Shown in pieces: positions 25,868 through 35,298 of a stretch of DNA of 64,000 nucleotides (position 1 is the first letter of the stretch; every line of letters begins with the position of its first letter). Under the pieces are notes generated by a model. That model searched no databases and had not been told where the DNA came from. It worked only from the letters and a program-made list of their open reading frames with translations. Made by a program: the position numbers and the translations under genes. Source of the DNA: Tumidithrix helvetica (GTDB taxonomy: Bacteria; Cyanobacteriota; Cyanobacteriia; Pseudanabaenales; Pseudanabaenaceae); contig NZ_CBDDRA010000004.1 of assembly GCF_965232925.1 (NCBI RefSeq), positions 186,001-250,000 on the forward strand, read 5' to 3'.

Positions 25868-26881
25868 TTACCCTTTGAGCCCTGCAGCCAGACGACGCGT
25901 TTCTACTTCTTCTTTATGGTTGTTTCGCCACTCAATCAGGTTTTTAATCCCCTCGCGCAATCCAGCTTTAGCAGTAAAGCCTATCTCTGCTGAAGCTTTT
26001 TTGGGACAGCCAACACGATTTTTAACAAAGGTGGGACCTGCTGGTTCATACTGAATTTTCAAATCAGAACCTGTAACATCGAGAATCATCTCTGCCAGTT
26101 CTTTAATCGTAGTTTTTACGCCTGTTCCCACATTGTAGAAAGCATCTGTTGTATCTGCTTTCATCGCACAAATATTTGCGGCAGCACAGTCGCCCACATA
26201 AATGAAGTCATAGGCCTGAGAACCATCCCCATAGACAACTGGCGGCAGTCCACGATCGAGGCGATCGAGAATTTTCATAATTACGGCAATATAGGTTCCT
26301 TTATAATCTTGGCGAGCACCATACACATTCATATAGCGCAACCCAACATAGTCAAAGTGTTTTTCAGTGCCTTTATAACGGTGATATAAAGCGCGTGCCA
26401 TCTGTTCGCCCGCAATTTTTGTAGCGCCGTAGAAATTATTGTTGTTGTAAGGATGATCTTCGGTCATTGGCTCTGCTAGAGCATCTCCGTACACAGAAGC
26501 AGAAGAAGAATATACTAGCCTTTTCACACCATTGTTGATACAGGCTTCGAGAACGTTGAAAGTACCACCTATGTTAACTTCAAAAGCCGAACGTGGAAAG
26601 TCGTAACAGTGCAATAGCCATAGAGCCGCAAAGTGAAAGACACCATCAATATCTTTCATGGCGACATCTAAAATATCTCGATGTAAAAGTTCTCCACCAA
26701 GGGAAAAGACATTAACTCGTGGGTCTTTGAGCGCTTCTGCGAGGTTTTCTCTGCTGCCACGAGTGAGGTTATCGTAGATGCGAATTTCTGCCACATCTTC
26801 TTTGAGGAGTTGATCGACAGCATGGGAACCAATAAATCCTGCCCCACCGATGACTAGAAAGCGCTTACCTTTTAAATCCAT
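25868..26881 (-). CDS. UDP-sugar C4-epimerase-like SDR
   Basis: A 337-residue extended SDR with GGAGFIGSH (NAD binding), SSSASVYG (catalytic Ser) and FYGATK (YxxxK). VGLRYMNVYG and VVYGDGSQAYDFIYV are typical of UDP-glucose 4-epimerase-like enzymes. AAGGA lies about 7 bp before the ATG. Last gene of the five-gene nucleotide-sugar operon. It could invert C4 of the diacetamido-uronic acid, giving a galacto-configured donor; C4 specificity is inferred from family resemblance only. Confidence 0.85.
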   Translation of the reverse strand: MDLKGKRFLVIGGAGFIGSHAVDQLLKEDVAEIRIYDNLTRGSRENLAEALKDPRVNVFSLGGELLHRDILDVAMKDIDGVFHFAALWLLHCYDFPRSAFEVNIGGTFNVLEACINNGVKRLVYSSSASVYGDALAEPMTEDHPYNNNNFYGATKIAGEQMARALYHRYKGTEKHFDYVGLRYMNVYGARQDYKGTYIAVIMKILDRLDRGLPPVVYGDGSQAYDFIYVGDCAAANICAMKADTTDAFYNVGTGVKTTIKELAEMILDVTGSDLKIQYEPAGPTFVKNRVGCPKKASAEIGFTAKAGLREGIKNLIEWRNNHKEEVETRRLAAGLKG

Positions 26882-26942
26882 GCGTTGTTCCTTACTAAAA
26901 TGACAAATATCTCTAGCCTGACCCAGAGGATTTATAGACTAA

Positions 26943-28106
26943 CTAGTGATTAATACTTAGTCTTAAAAATCGTACCACTTCTTCGGCGATCGCTCGGTCT
27001 AGCTCTGGCCAAATTGGCAAACTCAACACCTGTGTGCCCAGCTCATCGCTGATCGGATTGGCAGGATACTTACCTGCATAGACAGGCAGGCGATCTTGTG
27101 GGATGGGGTAGTAGATCATCGTACTGATGCCCTGCTCGGCAAGGTATTTACTCATGCGATCGCGCTGTCCGTTGGTAATGCGAATCGTATATTGGTGAAA
27201 GACATGCCCCGTAGCAACCTCTGGTGTAATAATTTCAGAGATGTCGGCCAGCAGTTGATTGTAGGTTTGCGCCACTCGCCGTCTGCCTGCATTCCATGTA
27301 TCAATGTGGGGTAGCTTAACCCGTAGAATTGCTGCCTGGATGCTATCAAGACGAGAATTATAACCAAGGATTTCGTTGTGATACTTTTTCTTAGAGCCAT
27401 GTACCCGTAGCTTTTGACAGAGATCGGCAATGGCATCATCATTCGTGGCAATTAAGCCACCATCGCCATAGGCTCCCAGATTTTTTGACGGAAAAAATGA
27501 AAACGCACCGACATCCCCGATCGCACCCGTCATTTTGCCTGCGATCGCCGATCTCGTAGTATCCTGACAAGCTCCTTGACAAGTCGTACAAGTGCCTGCA
27601 TAGCTTGCACCAAAAGACTGAGCGCAGTCTTCGATCACCTTGAGCCCATGCGCCTGGGCAATATCAAGAAGCTGTGCCATCGCAGCGGGATTGCCATAGA
27701 GATGCACTGGCATAATCGCCTTCGTGCGCGACGTAATTTTGTCTTTAATTTTGCTAGGGTCGATATTAAAAGTACGCGGATCGACATCCACAAACACTGG
27801 TGTCGCACCCACGTTACTAATCGACTCAGCTGTAGCAAAAAAAGAAAAGGGCGTGGTAATCACCTCGTCCCCCACCCCAATTCCTAAAGCTCTTAGCCCG
27901 ATTACGAGAGCATCTGTACCCGAGTTAACCGCGATCGCATGTTTGACCCCTAAGTAAGTGGCAGCCTCTTGCTCGAACAGTTTTACATCGGGCCCCATAA
28001 TAAACTGCGCCGAATCTAAAACACGCGTAATTGCAGTATGAATATCTGCTTTGATGGCTTGATATTGGGGACTGAGATCGAGAATAGGAATTTTGAGATC
28101 GCTCAT
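26943..28106 (-). CDS. DegT-family aminotransferase, WbpE/WlbC-like, with cysteine-rich insertion
   Basis: A 387-residue PLP aminotransferase. FSFFPSKNLGAYGDGG contains the Schiff-base lysine (K208), and IEDCAQSFGASY contacts the cofactor. In the WbpE/WlbC family the enzyme aminates the 3-keto group of UDP-2-acetamido-3-keto-glucuronate. Residues about 172-191 (TCTTCQGACQDTTRSAIAGK) form an insertion with C173, C176 and C180 between SYAG and GAIGD; typical relatives have only a few residues here. It overlaps the acetyltransferase gene by 4 bp. Confidence 0.87.
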   Translation of the reverse strand: MSDLKIPILDLSPQYQAIKADIHTAITRVLDSAQFIMGPDVKLFEQEAATYLGVKHAIAVNSGTDALVIGLRALGIGVGDEVITTPFSFFATAESISNVGATPVFVDVDPRTFNIDPSKIKDKITSRTKAIMPVHLYGNPAAMAQLLDIAQAHGLKVIEDCAQSFGASYAGTCTTCQGACQDTTRSAIAGKMTGAIGDVGAFSFFPSKNLGAYGDGGLIATNDDAIADLCQKLRVHGSKKKYHNEILGYNSRLDSIQAAILRVKLPHIDTWNAGRRRVAQTYNQLLADISEIITPEVATGHVFHQYTIRITNGQRDRMSKYLAEQGISTMIYYPIPQDRLPVYAGKYPANPISDELGTQVLSLPIWPELDRAIAEEVVRFLRLSINH

Positions 28107-28684
28107 GCTACTTTTTTGATTTCTGTTTCTGATACCTGTTGATATTTTCCGCCAACGGAATCGACTGCAAAGCCTGACGCATCAAACTCTAACACGTCCC
28201 CATAGGCACTCATCCAGCCCACTAACCGCGCTGGTACACCTGCAACCATGCCATAGGAAGGCACATCTTTGGTGACCACTGCGCCTGCTGCTACAAAGGC
28301 TCCTTCATAGAGGGTTACCCCACAGACAATGGTGGCATTGGCTCCGATACTCGCCCCACGCTTAAGAATCGTGGTTTTGTAATCAGCGCTGGTATTGCGG
28401 GGATATTCACATCGGGGGGTTTTGACATTCGTAAACACCATGCTGGGACCACAAAAGACATAGTCTTCCAAAACAACACCTTCATAAAGTGAGACGTTAT
28501 TTTGGATTTTGCAGTAGTTGCCGATTGTGACCCCATTGGCAACAAAAACATTCTGCCCGAGAATGCAATTTTTGCCAATTTTGGCTTTACCTGTCACATG
28601 GGAGAAATGCCAAACCTTGCTACCCGAGCCAATTTCTGCACCTTCATCCACATAAGCTGACTCATGTACGAAATAGTCAGTCAC
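28103..28684 (-). CDS. Left-handed beta-helix N-acetyltransferase, WbpD/WlbB-like
   Basis: A 193-residue protein made of hexapeptide repeats (KIGKNCILGQNVFVANGV, VLEDYVFCGPSMVFTN). It ends with the FVAAGAVVTKDVPSYGMVAGVPAR-type cap common to sugar O/N-acetyltransferases. The WbpD/WlbB family acetylates the 3-amino group of UDP-2-acetamido-3-amino-glucuronate using acetyl-CoA. It overlaps the downstream aminotransferase by 4 bp and the upstream oxidoreductase by 8 bp, as expected for consecutive enzymes of one pathway. Confidence 0.88.
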   Translation of the reverse strand: MTDYFVHESAYVDEGAEIGSGSKVWHFSHVTGKAKIGKNCILGQNVFVANGVTIGNYCKIQNNVSLYEGVVLEDYVFCGPSMVFTNVKTPRCEYPRNTSADYKTTILKRGASIGANATIVCGVTLYEGAFVAAGAVVTKDVPSYGMVAGVPARLVGWMSAYGDVLEFDASGFAVDSVGGKYQQVSETEIKKVA

Positions 28685-29636
28685 CGATCGCCTCCTGTGC
28701 TTTTTCTAAAACTTCCACAACCGCCACACCATTCCAAGCATCAGAGCGCGGACGCTGACGACTCGTCAAGCATTCGAGAAAATGTTCGCACTCCAATTTT
28801 AGGGGCTCGGCAGCCGCTACAGCGATAATTTCGCTGCCCCCATCTTGATTGTTAAGTTGGCTATCTACGCTTTTATGATGGACTGTAACCGTCTGAGCCA
28901 CCTCGTCATAAACCAGCATTTGCTTTTCAGCAATTACGACTGTGCTGCGCTGGTTGAGCGGATAGTACCAAGAGGTGTGAATATGGGCAGTTTGCCCGCC
29001 TTGAAATCGCAGATCGACATGGACATGATCTGCAATGCCATCTTGCAGCATAGCGTGTCCGCTGGCTTTGACCTGCTGTAATTTAGGGTTACCCAGTAAA
29101 TCTAAGACGACGGAGACATCATGGGGCGCAAACGACCACCAAACATTTTCTTCGCGACGCACCTTACCTAATTTTGCGCGTTGGGTAGACACATGCAAGA
29201 CTCTTCCTGCTTTACCACTGGCGAGATAGTCCCGCATCCATGCGATCGCGGGTTGATACAGGAGCAGATGCCCCACCATCAGAATGCGATCGTGCCTGTC
29301 GGCATATTCAGCAAGATGTTTTGCCTCCTCAGTTTTGAGGGTCATTGGTTTTTCCACAAAAACATCTTTGCCAGCTTCTAGGGCCTGCAAAGCCAGTTTG
29401 TAGTGGGAGGGTGCGGGGGTTGCCAGCACAACAGCAGACACCTCAGCATCGAGAGCTGATTGAAAATTGTCATAAAGGGGTGTATCAGGAAAACTAGTCG
29501 CGATTGCTGCACGCAAGTCAGGGCTCATCTCGGCGACACCTGCCAAAGCCCCCAAACTATAAAAATTACGGACGAGGTTCTTACCCCAGTTTCCTGCACC
29601 TACAACGATTACTTGTTTCACAGTTCCTCTCGTCAC
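28677..29636 (-). CDS. Gfo/Idh/MocA-family oxidoreductase, WbpB/WlbA-like
   Basis: A 319-residue oxidoreductase with an N-terminal Rossmann motif VVGAGNWGKNLVRNF and the family EKP motif (VFVEKPMTLKTEEAKHL). In the WbpB/WlbA family it oxidises C3 of UDP-N-acetylglucosaminuronic acid. The reaction provides the 3-keto substrate for the aminotransferase two genes down. It overlaps the upstream dehydrogenase by 4 bp. Confidence 0.87.
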   Translation of the reverse strand: MTRGTVKQVIVVGAGNWGKNLVRNFYSLGALAGVAEMSPDLRAAIATSFPDTPLYDNFQSALDAEVSAVVLATPAPSHYKLALQALEAGKDVFVEKPMTLKTEEAKHLAEYADRHDRILMVGHLLLYQPAIAWMRDYLASGKAGRVLHVSTQRAKLGKVRREENVWWSFAPHDVSVVLDLLGNPKLQQVKASGHAMLQDGIADHVHVDLRFQGGQTAHIHTSWYYPLNQRSTVVIAEKQMLVYDEVAQTVTVHHKSVDSQLNNQDGGSEIIAVAAAEPLKLECEHFLECLTSRQRPRSDAWNGVAVVEVLEKAQEAIGD

Positions 29637-30973
29637 AGAAGTGTCACTTTTTCCTTGTCACAGTTCAGATGGCGGGTGATCCCGCGTGTATCCAATACCG
29701 CTTTAGCTTTTTCAACAAGATGTTCGTAGTCGATTTGGCTATGATCGGTGGCAATGACAACCAGATCGGAGCTAGAGATCGCCGCATCGGTCAGATCGAC
29801 AGATTGGAATGTGCAACTGCCAACCTGAATCTCAGGCACAAAAGGATCGTGATAGGAAATCTGGATCAGATCGCCCAAAAGATTTTGAATCAAAGAAATT
29901 GAAGGGGATTCGCGCCAGTCTCCCAAATTTTTTTTGTAGGCTACGCCCATAATCAAAACTTTTGATTTAGAAGGAGCTACACCAATTTTATTCAGCGATC
30001 GCCAGACTTTTTCACGGACAAACTCTGGCATGCGCCGATTAATTTCTCCAGCTAGGGATATAAATCGGGTCTCAAAATTAAATTCCTTTGCCTTCCACTC
30101 TAAATAGTGCGGATCGATTGGGATGCAGTGACCTCCAACACCAGGACCAGGATAGAAAGGCATAATCCCAAATGGTTTGGTATTGGCAGCATCTAGTACC
30201 TCCCAAACATTCAAGTCCATGCGATCGCAAAGTAATGCTAATTCATTCACTAAAGCAATATTGACAGCACGGAACGTATTTTCAAATACTTTTACCAGTT
30301 CGGCAGCTTTAGCACTGCTCACAGGCACGATATGTTCAATGGTCTGCTCGTAAAACATTTGCGTGATCGCCAATGAGTGCGGATCGGAAGCACCCACAAC
30401 TTTGCTCGTGTTTTTGGTTGTGTAGCGTAGATTTCCAGGATCGACTCGTTCTGGCGAATGTGCCAAAAAAAAGTCTTGTCCTTGCTTTAACCCACTGACT
30501 TGTTCGAGCAAAGGACGCATCACTTCATCCGTTGTACCTGGATAGGTAGTTGACTCCAAAGTAACCAGTTGACCTTTGCGAAGATACTTGGCAATTCCCC
30601 GCGTTGCACCCTCCACATAGCTGAGATTAGGCGTGAGATTTTTGGTCAAGGGCGTCGGCACACAAATCACGATGACATCCATTTCTGGAATGCGATCGAA
30701 GCCCATAACAGCCTTGAGCTTACCGCTCTCAACTACAGCCTTGAGATCTTCATCCTTGACATCGGGGATGTAATTATCAGCGGCATTTACCTGCTTTGCC
30801 CGATCGGGGTTTAGCTCAATGCCTAAAACTTGGTAACCTACTTTGGCTTTTTCAACGGCAAAGGGCAAGCCTACATAGCCAAGTCCAACCACGCCAACGG
30901 TGGCAGTATGGTTTTTAATTTTGCTTTGCAATTGGCTAAAAGTGGCTGGCGCATCCACAATATTTGGCTTCAT
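29633..30973 (-). CDS. UDP-N-acetylglucosamine 6-dehydrogenase, WbpA-like
   Basis: About 446 residues of the UDP-glucose/GDP-mannose dehydrogenase family. The N-terminus has VGVVGLGYVGLPFAVEK. The middle has FENTFRAVNIALVNELAL. The catalytic cysteine is in GPGVGGHCIPIDP, as in WbpA/WecC-type enzymes. It makes UDP-N-acetylglucosaminuronic acid by two NAD-dependent oxidations. The frame could start at a GTG at 30979, but the ATG at 30973 matches the family start better. First gene of the operon ending at 25868, read divergently from the asnB-like gene at 31196. Confidence 0.88.
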   Translation of the reverse strand: MKPNIVDAPATFSQLQSKIKNHTATVGVVGLGYVGLPFAVEKAKVGYQVLGIELNPDRAKQVNAADNYIPDVKDEDLKAVVESGKLKAVMGFDRIPEMDVIVICVPTPLTKNLTPNLSYVEGATRGIAKYLRKGQLVTLESTTYPGTTDEVMRPLLEQVSGLKQGQDFFLAHSPERVDPGNLRYTTKNTSKVVGASDPHSLAITQMFYEQTIEHIVPVSSAKAAELVKVFENTFRAVNIALVNELALLCDRMDLNVWEVLDAANTKPFGIMPFYPGPGVGGHCIPIDPHYLEWKAKEFNFETRFISLAGEINRRMPEFVREKVWRSLNKIGVAPSKSKVLIMGVAYKKNLGDWRESPSISLIQNLLGDLIQISYHDPFVPEIQVGSCTFQSVDLTDAAISSSDLVVIATDHSQIDYEHLVEKAKAVLDTRGITRHLNCDKEKVTLL

Positions 30974-31195
30974 TAACACTTAAATGAAAAAACCTAACTA
31001 CCTAAAATTTATGAAGACACAATATATCACGAATCGATTAGGCAATAATTCGTATATGAGCCTTACGTCTATTATGGGGTTTAGTGGCGATTATCCCCAA
31101 ATTTATCAGGGGAGTTTGTGCTGTACCTAGTCGCTAAATTCAAAATTTAGCCCGAACTCAAGTTACTCTAGACTCAAGTTTACGAACCGAGTAGC

Positions 31196-33100
31196 ATGTG
31201 TGGGATTAGTGGCATCTGGCGTTATGATTTAAAACCGATTGACCGCAGCCTTTTGGCAACCTTTACAGAGATGGTGTCACATCGAGGCCCCGACCATAGT
31301 GGGTTTTACTTTGCGGATGCGGTTGGGTTGGGATTAGGGCATCGTCGCCTCTCGATTCTTGATTTGTCGGCAGCAGGACATCAACCGATGGCAAGTGTAG
31401 ATGGACATTGCTGGCTAGTTTACAACGGTGAGATCTACAACTATCTAGAACTGGCGGCAGAGTTAACAGAATTAGGCTACATCTTTCGCAGTCACTCAGA
31501 TACAGAAGTGTTGCTCGCCGCATACCAAGCTTGGGGCTATGACTGTTTACACCGTTTTAACGGTATGTTTGCTTTTTTATTGTGGGATGAAAAAAAGCAA
31601 GTTTTATGGGCAGCACGCGATCGCTTTGGCATCAAGCCCCTATACATATACGAGCAACCCCAACTCATCGCCTTTGCTTCTGAGATTAAGCAATTTACGA
31701 CGTTACCCAACTGGTCAGCCAAGCTCAATCCCCAACGTACCTATGATTTTTTAGCATATGGTCTGTTGGATCACACCAAAGAAACGATGTTTCAAGGCGT
31801 ATACCAACTGCGTGGTGGGGAATATCTTACGCTCCACTGCGATCGCGCTCGCCCCAATTTTGGCAAACTCCAGGTGCAGCAATGGTACGAACTGCCGTCA
31901 GTCACGCAGGAAATGACCATGGTAGATGCCCAGTCAAAGCTGCAATTTTTACTCCAAGACTCAGTAAACCTGCGTTTGCGAGCTGATGTCACGGTGGGAT
32001 CTTGTCTCTCAGGGGGGTTAGACTCTTCAGCGATCGTCTGCCTGAGCGATCGCTTGCGGCAAGCAACTTCACCCTATCCCTTCCAAACCTTTTCTTCTTG
32101 CTTTGAAGATGAGCGCTATGACGAACGGCAGTACATCCAATCAGTGGTTGAGCGCACACAGATCGAGCCCCATTTTCTTTTCCCCTCAGGGCAAGAACTA
32201 TTTGAACAACTCGATCGGCTCACATGGGTGCAAGACGAACCCTTTGCTTCGACAAGCATCTTTGCCCAGTGGTGCGTGTTCCGTCAAGCCAGTCAATCAG
32301 GTGTAAAAGTGATCTTAGACGGACAAGGCGCAGATGAGATATTGGCAGGCTATACAAGGTTTTATGCGGCTTTGTTTGCAGGATTTCTGCATGATGGTCA
32401 ATGGGGGCAGTTATTCCATGAAGTCATAACCTGTAAACGCTATCAAAGCCCTTTGGAATTACAGGGCATTATCGAACCTTTACTACCCGAATGGATACGA
32501 CAGCCTTTGCGACAGATGCTTGGTTATGCCTCCGACAAAAGTGTTCCCAATTGGCTCAATGCAGGTTATTTGGATCAATTAGGCATCGATCCACAGGCGA
32601 GTGCTCAAATTGCGATCGCGCCATTACGTTCCATTCGCGATTTGTCTAGACAACAGCTTACGAGTATCAGCTTGCCAGCACTACTACATTGGGAAGACCG
32701 CAACTCCATGGCTCATTCCATTGAGTCACGCGTACCCTTCTTAGATTACAGACTGGTAGAATTTATCTACACCCTAGATGATTCGCTTAAAATTCAGCAG
32801 GGGCAAAGTAAAGCCATCTTAAGAGAAGCAATGCGCGGCATTGTACCAGAATCGATTAGAACCCGCCAAGACAAAATGGGCTTTGTAACACCTGCGATAC
32901 AGTGGATGAGGCATGACCAACGGGAACAGTTTGCACTAGAGTTGCAGAAGGCTATAGCAAACTTAGGAGAGTGGCTGCATCCAAATATCTTGCAACAGTT
33001 ATTTACGAATGCGATCGATGGTAAAGAAGGGCTTCATACAATGATATGGCGCACAATTAGTTTTAGCCGTTGGCTGCAGGTATTTCAAGTAGAAAGATAG
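31196..33100 (+). CDS. Asparagine-synthase-like glutamine amidotransferase 2
   Basis: A 634-residue class II amidotransferase: Cys2 in MCGISG, SHRGPDH and VYNGEIYNY in the glutaminase domain, and PP-loop SGGLDSSAIV plus LDGQGADEILAGYTRF in the synthetase domain. Both active sites look intact. Because of its position in a glycan locus beside a uronic-acid operon, it is more likely to make a uronamide than asparagine. The gene is on the opposite strand to its neighbours and its 3' end overlaps the convergent glycosyltransferase gene by 16 bp. Confidence 0.87.
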   Translation: MCGISGIWRYDLKPIDRSLLATFTEMVSHRGPDHSGFYFADAVGLGLGHRRLSILDLSAAGHQPMASVDGHCWLVYNGEIYNYLELAAELTELGYIFRSHSDTEVLLAAYQAWGYDCLHRFNGMFAFLLWDEKKQVLWAARDRFGIKPLYIYEQPQLIAFASEIKQFTTLPNWSAKLNPQRTYDFLAYGLLDHTKETMFQGVYQLRGGEYLTLHCDRARPNFGKLQVQQWYELPSVTQEMTMVDAQSKLQFLLQDSVNLRLRADVTVGSCLSGGLDSSAIVCLSDRLRQATSPYPFQTFSSCFEDERYDERQYIQSVVERTQIEPHFLFPSGQELFEQLDRLTWVQDEPFASTSIFAQWCVFRQASQSGVKVILDGQGADEILAGYTRFYAALFAGFLHDGQWGQLFHEVITCKRYQSPLELQGIIEPLLPEWIRQPLRQMLGYASDKSVPNWLNAGYLDQLGIDPQASAQIAIAPLRSIRDLSRQQLTSISLPALLHWEDRNSMAHSIESRVPFLDYRLVEFIYTLDDSLKIQQGQSKAILREAMRGIVPESIRTRQDKMGFVTPAIQWMRHDQREQFALELQKAIANLGEWLHPNILQQLFTNAIDGKEGLHTMIWRTISFSRWLQVFQVER

Positions 33101-34164
33101 CCAGACAAAACCTCTACTGTGGCTCTTCCTGTTCTTTCCCAACTAAATTGATCTGCCCTTACAATACCTTGACTTGAGAGAGATAGCCTCAAAGCAGAGT
33201 CAGAGATGATTGCCTGCATTGCCTCTGTGAGTTCTCCAACCTTGTACGGATCGATAAGAATTGCTGCATCACCTGCAACTTCTGGCAGAGAGGAGAGATT
33301 AGACGTGATAACCGGTGTACCACAAGCCATTGCCTCAAGTACGGGAAACCCAAATCCTTCCCATAGACTCGGAAAAACGAGCGCGATCGCTTGATTAATC
33401 ATTTTAGGCAATTCGCGGTAAGGCACATAATCAAGGAACTTCACCCGATCGCGAATGCCCAACGCTTCAACCTGTGCTACTAAAGCTGGGGTGTAGCGGG
33501 GATCGGTTGGGCCCGCTAACCACAGTTCGCAGTCCTTGCCATGGGGTAGCATTGCAAATGCAGCAATCAAGCGATGGACATTCTTGTAAGGATCTTGGCG
33601 TCCGATGTAAAGAAAGTAGGAAGCCCCTGCCCTGTTTTCATGGGAGATGATTGGACGAAAATGGCTGCGATCGTGAGCAAGGGGAATAGGCGCGATCTTA
33701 CGAGCAGGAATATTGTAAAAGTTGATGATGTCATTCGCAGTAGCGACAGAGTTACAGAGAATATGTTGTGCTTGCTCAAGCACCAGAGGAACATAGTAGC
33801 GGTTGTAAGGAGTCAGAGGTGAGAAACGCTTAGGAAAACGCAGTGGAATAAAGTCATGAACCATCACAACAAACCGACATTTGGTATAGATGGGAGCCTC
33901 TGGAAGCGGAGAAAATAACAGAGAGGATTTAAACTGTTGATAGATTTGTTTTAGTTGAAATTGTGTCCAAACAAGCCTTCGCAAATGACCATTTAACCCC
34001 TGCTCGGCAGTTTGATTTGGCGGAACTTCATAGCAGTTATAGCCAAACAGTTTTTGGGCTACTAAAAGTGTAGGATTGAGTGCTTGTAGGTGGGGCAGCA
34101 GGTTCAAGGCATAGGTTGTAGTTCCCGTAGGATTATTAAGTAAGAACGAGAGATTAATTAGCAT
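33085..34164 (-). CDS. GT4-family glycosyltransferase
   Basis: About 359 residues with a standard GT4 donor domain. It has YFLYIGRQDPYKNVHRLI, then FPSLWEGFGFPVLEAMACG with the E-x7-E pattern, and TSNLSSLPEVAGDAAIL. The frame is open to a TTG at 34170, but AAGGA 6-7 bp ahead of the ATG at 34164 selects that start. Transfers a sugar from an activated donor with retention; the sugar is unknown. It follows the GumK-like gene on the same strand after 15 bp, so the two are probably co-transcribed. Confidence 0.88.
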   Translation of the reverse strand: MLINLSFLLNNPTGTTTYALNLLPHLQALNPTLLVAQKLFGYNCYEVPPNQTAEQGLNGHLRRLVWTQFQLKQIYQQFKSSLLFSPLPEAPIYTKCRFVVMVHDFIPLRFPKRFSPLTPYNRYYVPLVLEQAQHILCNSVATANDIINFYNIPARKIAPIPLAHDRSHFRPIISHENRAGASYFLYIGRQDPYKNVHRLIAAFAMLPHGKDCELWLAGPTDPRYTPALVAQVEALGIRDRVKFLDYVPYRELPKMINQAIALVFPSLWEGFGFPVLEAMACGTPVITSNLSSLPEVAGDAAILIDPYKVGELTEAMQAIISDSALRLSLSSQGIVRADQFSWERTGRATVEVLSGYLST

Positions 34165-34179
34165 AGCCAATCCTTCAAC

Positions 34180-35298
34180 TCATTCACCTGCACTTTTACG
34201 AACAGTTTGCAGCAATTGCAAAGCCAATTCATCCCAAGAAATGATTTCATCTGTTTGGATCTTAGAGCGATCGTAGGTATGTGCAGAAATTAGCGCCTCT
34301 CGTATACTCGCGACATTATCAGGTTGATAGTAAAACATGTGAGCCCGAGATGAAGATAGGTAAGCTGGGGCAATAATGGGCAACTGACAATATGTATATT
34401 GAATAACTTTGAGACTATCCGTAAAAGACTCACTACCTCGACTATATACAAGTGTCTGTAGGGCAATATCAGCATATTTTAAATAAGGGACTGTTGCCTC
34501 AAAAGGCAACTCTCCATAGGCAATGATATTTTGTCTTTTTGGTAAATTGTTAATAGGTCCAATCACATGAAATTGCCAGTAAGGGAATAATTGGCTGGCT
34601 TGGTCAAGGAAGTCACAGTCAAAATAAGAATTCCCCACAAAAATTAGGTTTGGAAACTCAGAAGGAGGATAAGGATTTGAATACTCCAAGGAAAAAAGGT
34701 CTTTACGAATTCCATGTAGCTGTAATTCTAGGTTTGGCAGTTTGTCAAAGAGCTCGTATATATACCGACTAGGAACGCTAACTAAATCAAACTGAGATAC
34801 GATCTGTTTCTCTCGTTCTAGAACAATGGGGTGACTGCGTAATCGTCGCAGATCGTCTGAGACACGGTAGATATATTGGGCACGGGGATTAAGACACTTA
34901 CATTTTTCAAAAAGAAGCAGTGCTGGAGTACTCTCAAAGATGAAGAGGTCAGCATCCCTGATCATAGGTTCTACTTCACCTAAAGGGAGCTGGCTATAAG
35001 AATGAAACCACTTGCGGCTAAGGAAATTGAGTAAATTCCAGCGTAAATTAGCTGGATGCCAGAGCGTGAACCAAACGTAGCTCCACATTCCTAGCTTTAC
35101 TTGCTGAAGCTTATTTGCCTCTTGCAATACTGGATACTCTAGGCGGTAATCTCTTCGAATCACAGATAGCCAACTGAGGGCAGCCGTCAAGAAAACAACT
35201 TCCCAGCCTTGCCGCCATAGAGCATCTGCCAGCCAGTGAAAACCAGCCTTACGCTTAGAATTCCAGTAGTGACCAGTAATTAATACGACACGCTTCAT
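34180..35298 (-). CDS. GumK-like (GT70-type) glycosyltransferase
   Basis: A 372-residue protein resembling Xanthomonas GumK, the glucuronosyltransferase of xanthan synthesis. It has VVFLTAALSWLSVIRRDYRL near the start, a RVSDDLRRLRSHP segment, FVGNSYFDCDFLD, and FHVIGP followed later by GELPFEATVPYLKYADIALQ. SLKVIQYTYCQLPIIAP is the donor-binding helix of that family. If the family function holds, it transfers a uronic acid to a lipid-linked acceptor, which fits the uronic-acid operon nearby. Start ATG at 35298. Confidence 0.75.
   Translation of the reverse strand: MKRVVLITGHYWNSKRKAGFHWLADALWRQGWEVVFLTAALSWLSVIRRDYRLEYPVLQEANKLQQVKLGMWSYVWFTLWHPANLRWNLLNFLSRKWFHSYSQLPLGEVEPMIRDADLFIFESTPALLLFEKCKCLNPRAQYIYRVSDDLRRLRSHPIVLEREKQIVSQFDLVSVPSRYIYELFDKLPNLELQLHGIRKDLFSLEYSNPYPPSEFPNLIFVGNSYFDCDFLDQASQLFPYWQFHVIGPINNLPKRQNIIAYGELPFEATVPYLKYADIALQTLVYSRGSESFTDSLKVIQYTYCQLPIIAPAYLSSSRAHMFYYQPDNVASIREALISAHTYDRSKIQTDEIISWDELALQLLQTVRKSAGE

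Noticed and set aside
30974..31195. Possible decayed insertion sequence upstream of the asnB-like gene
   Set aside because: The sequence has an unusual GGGGTTTAGTGGCGATTA-like stretch, but no inverted ends or transposase fragment could be supported.
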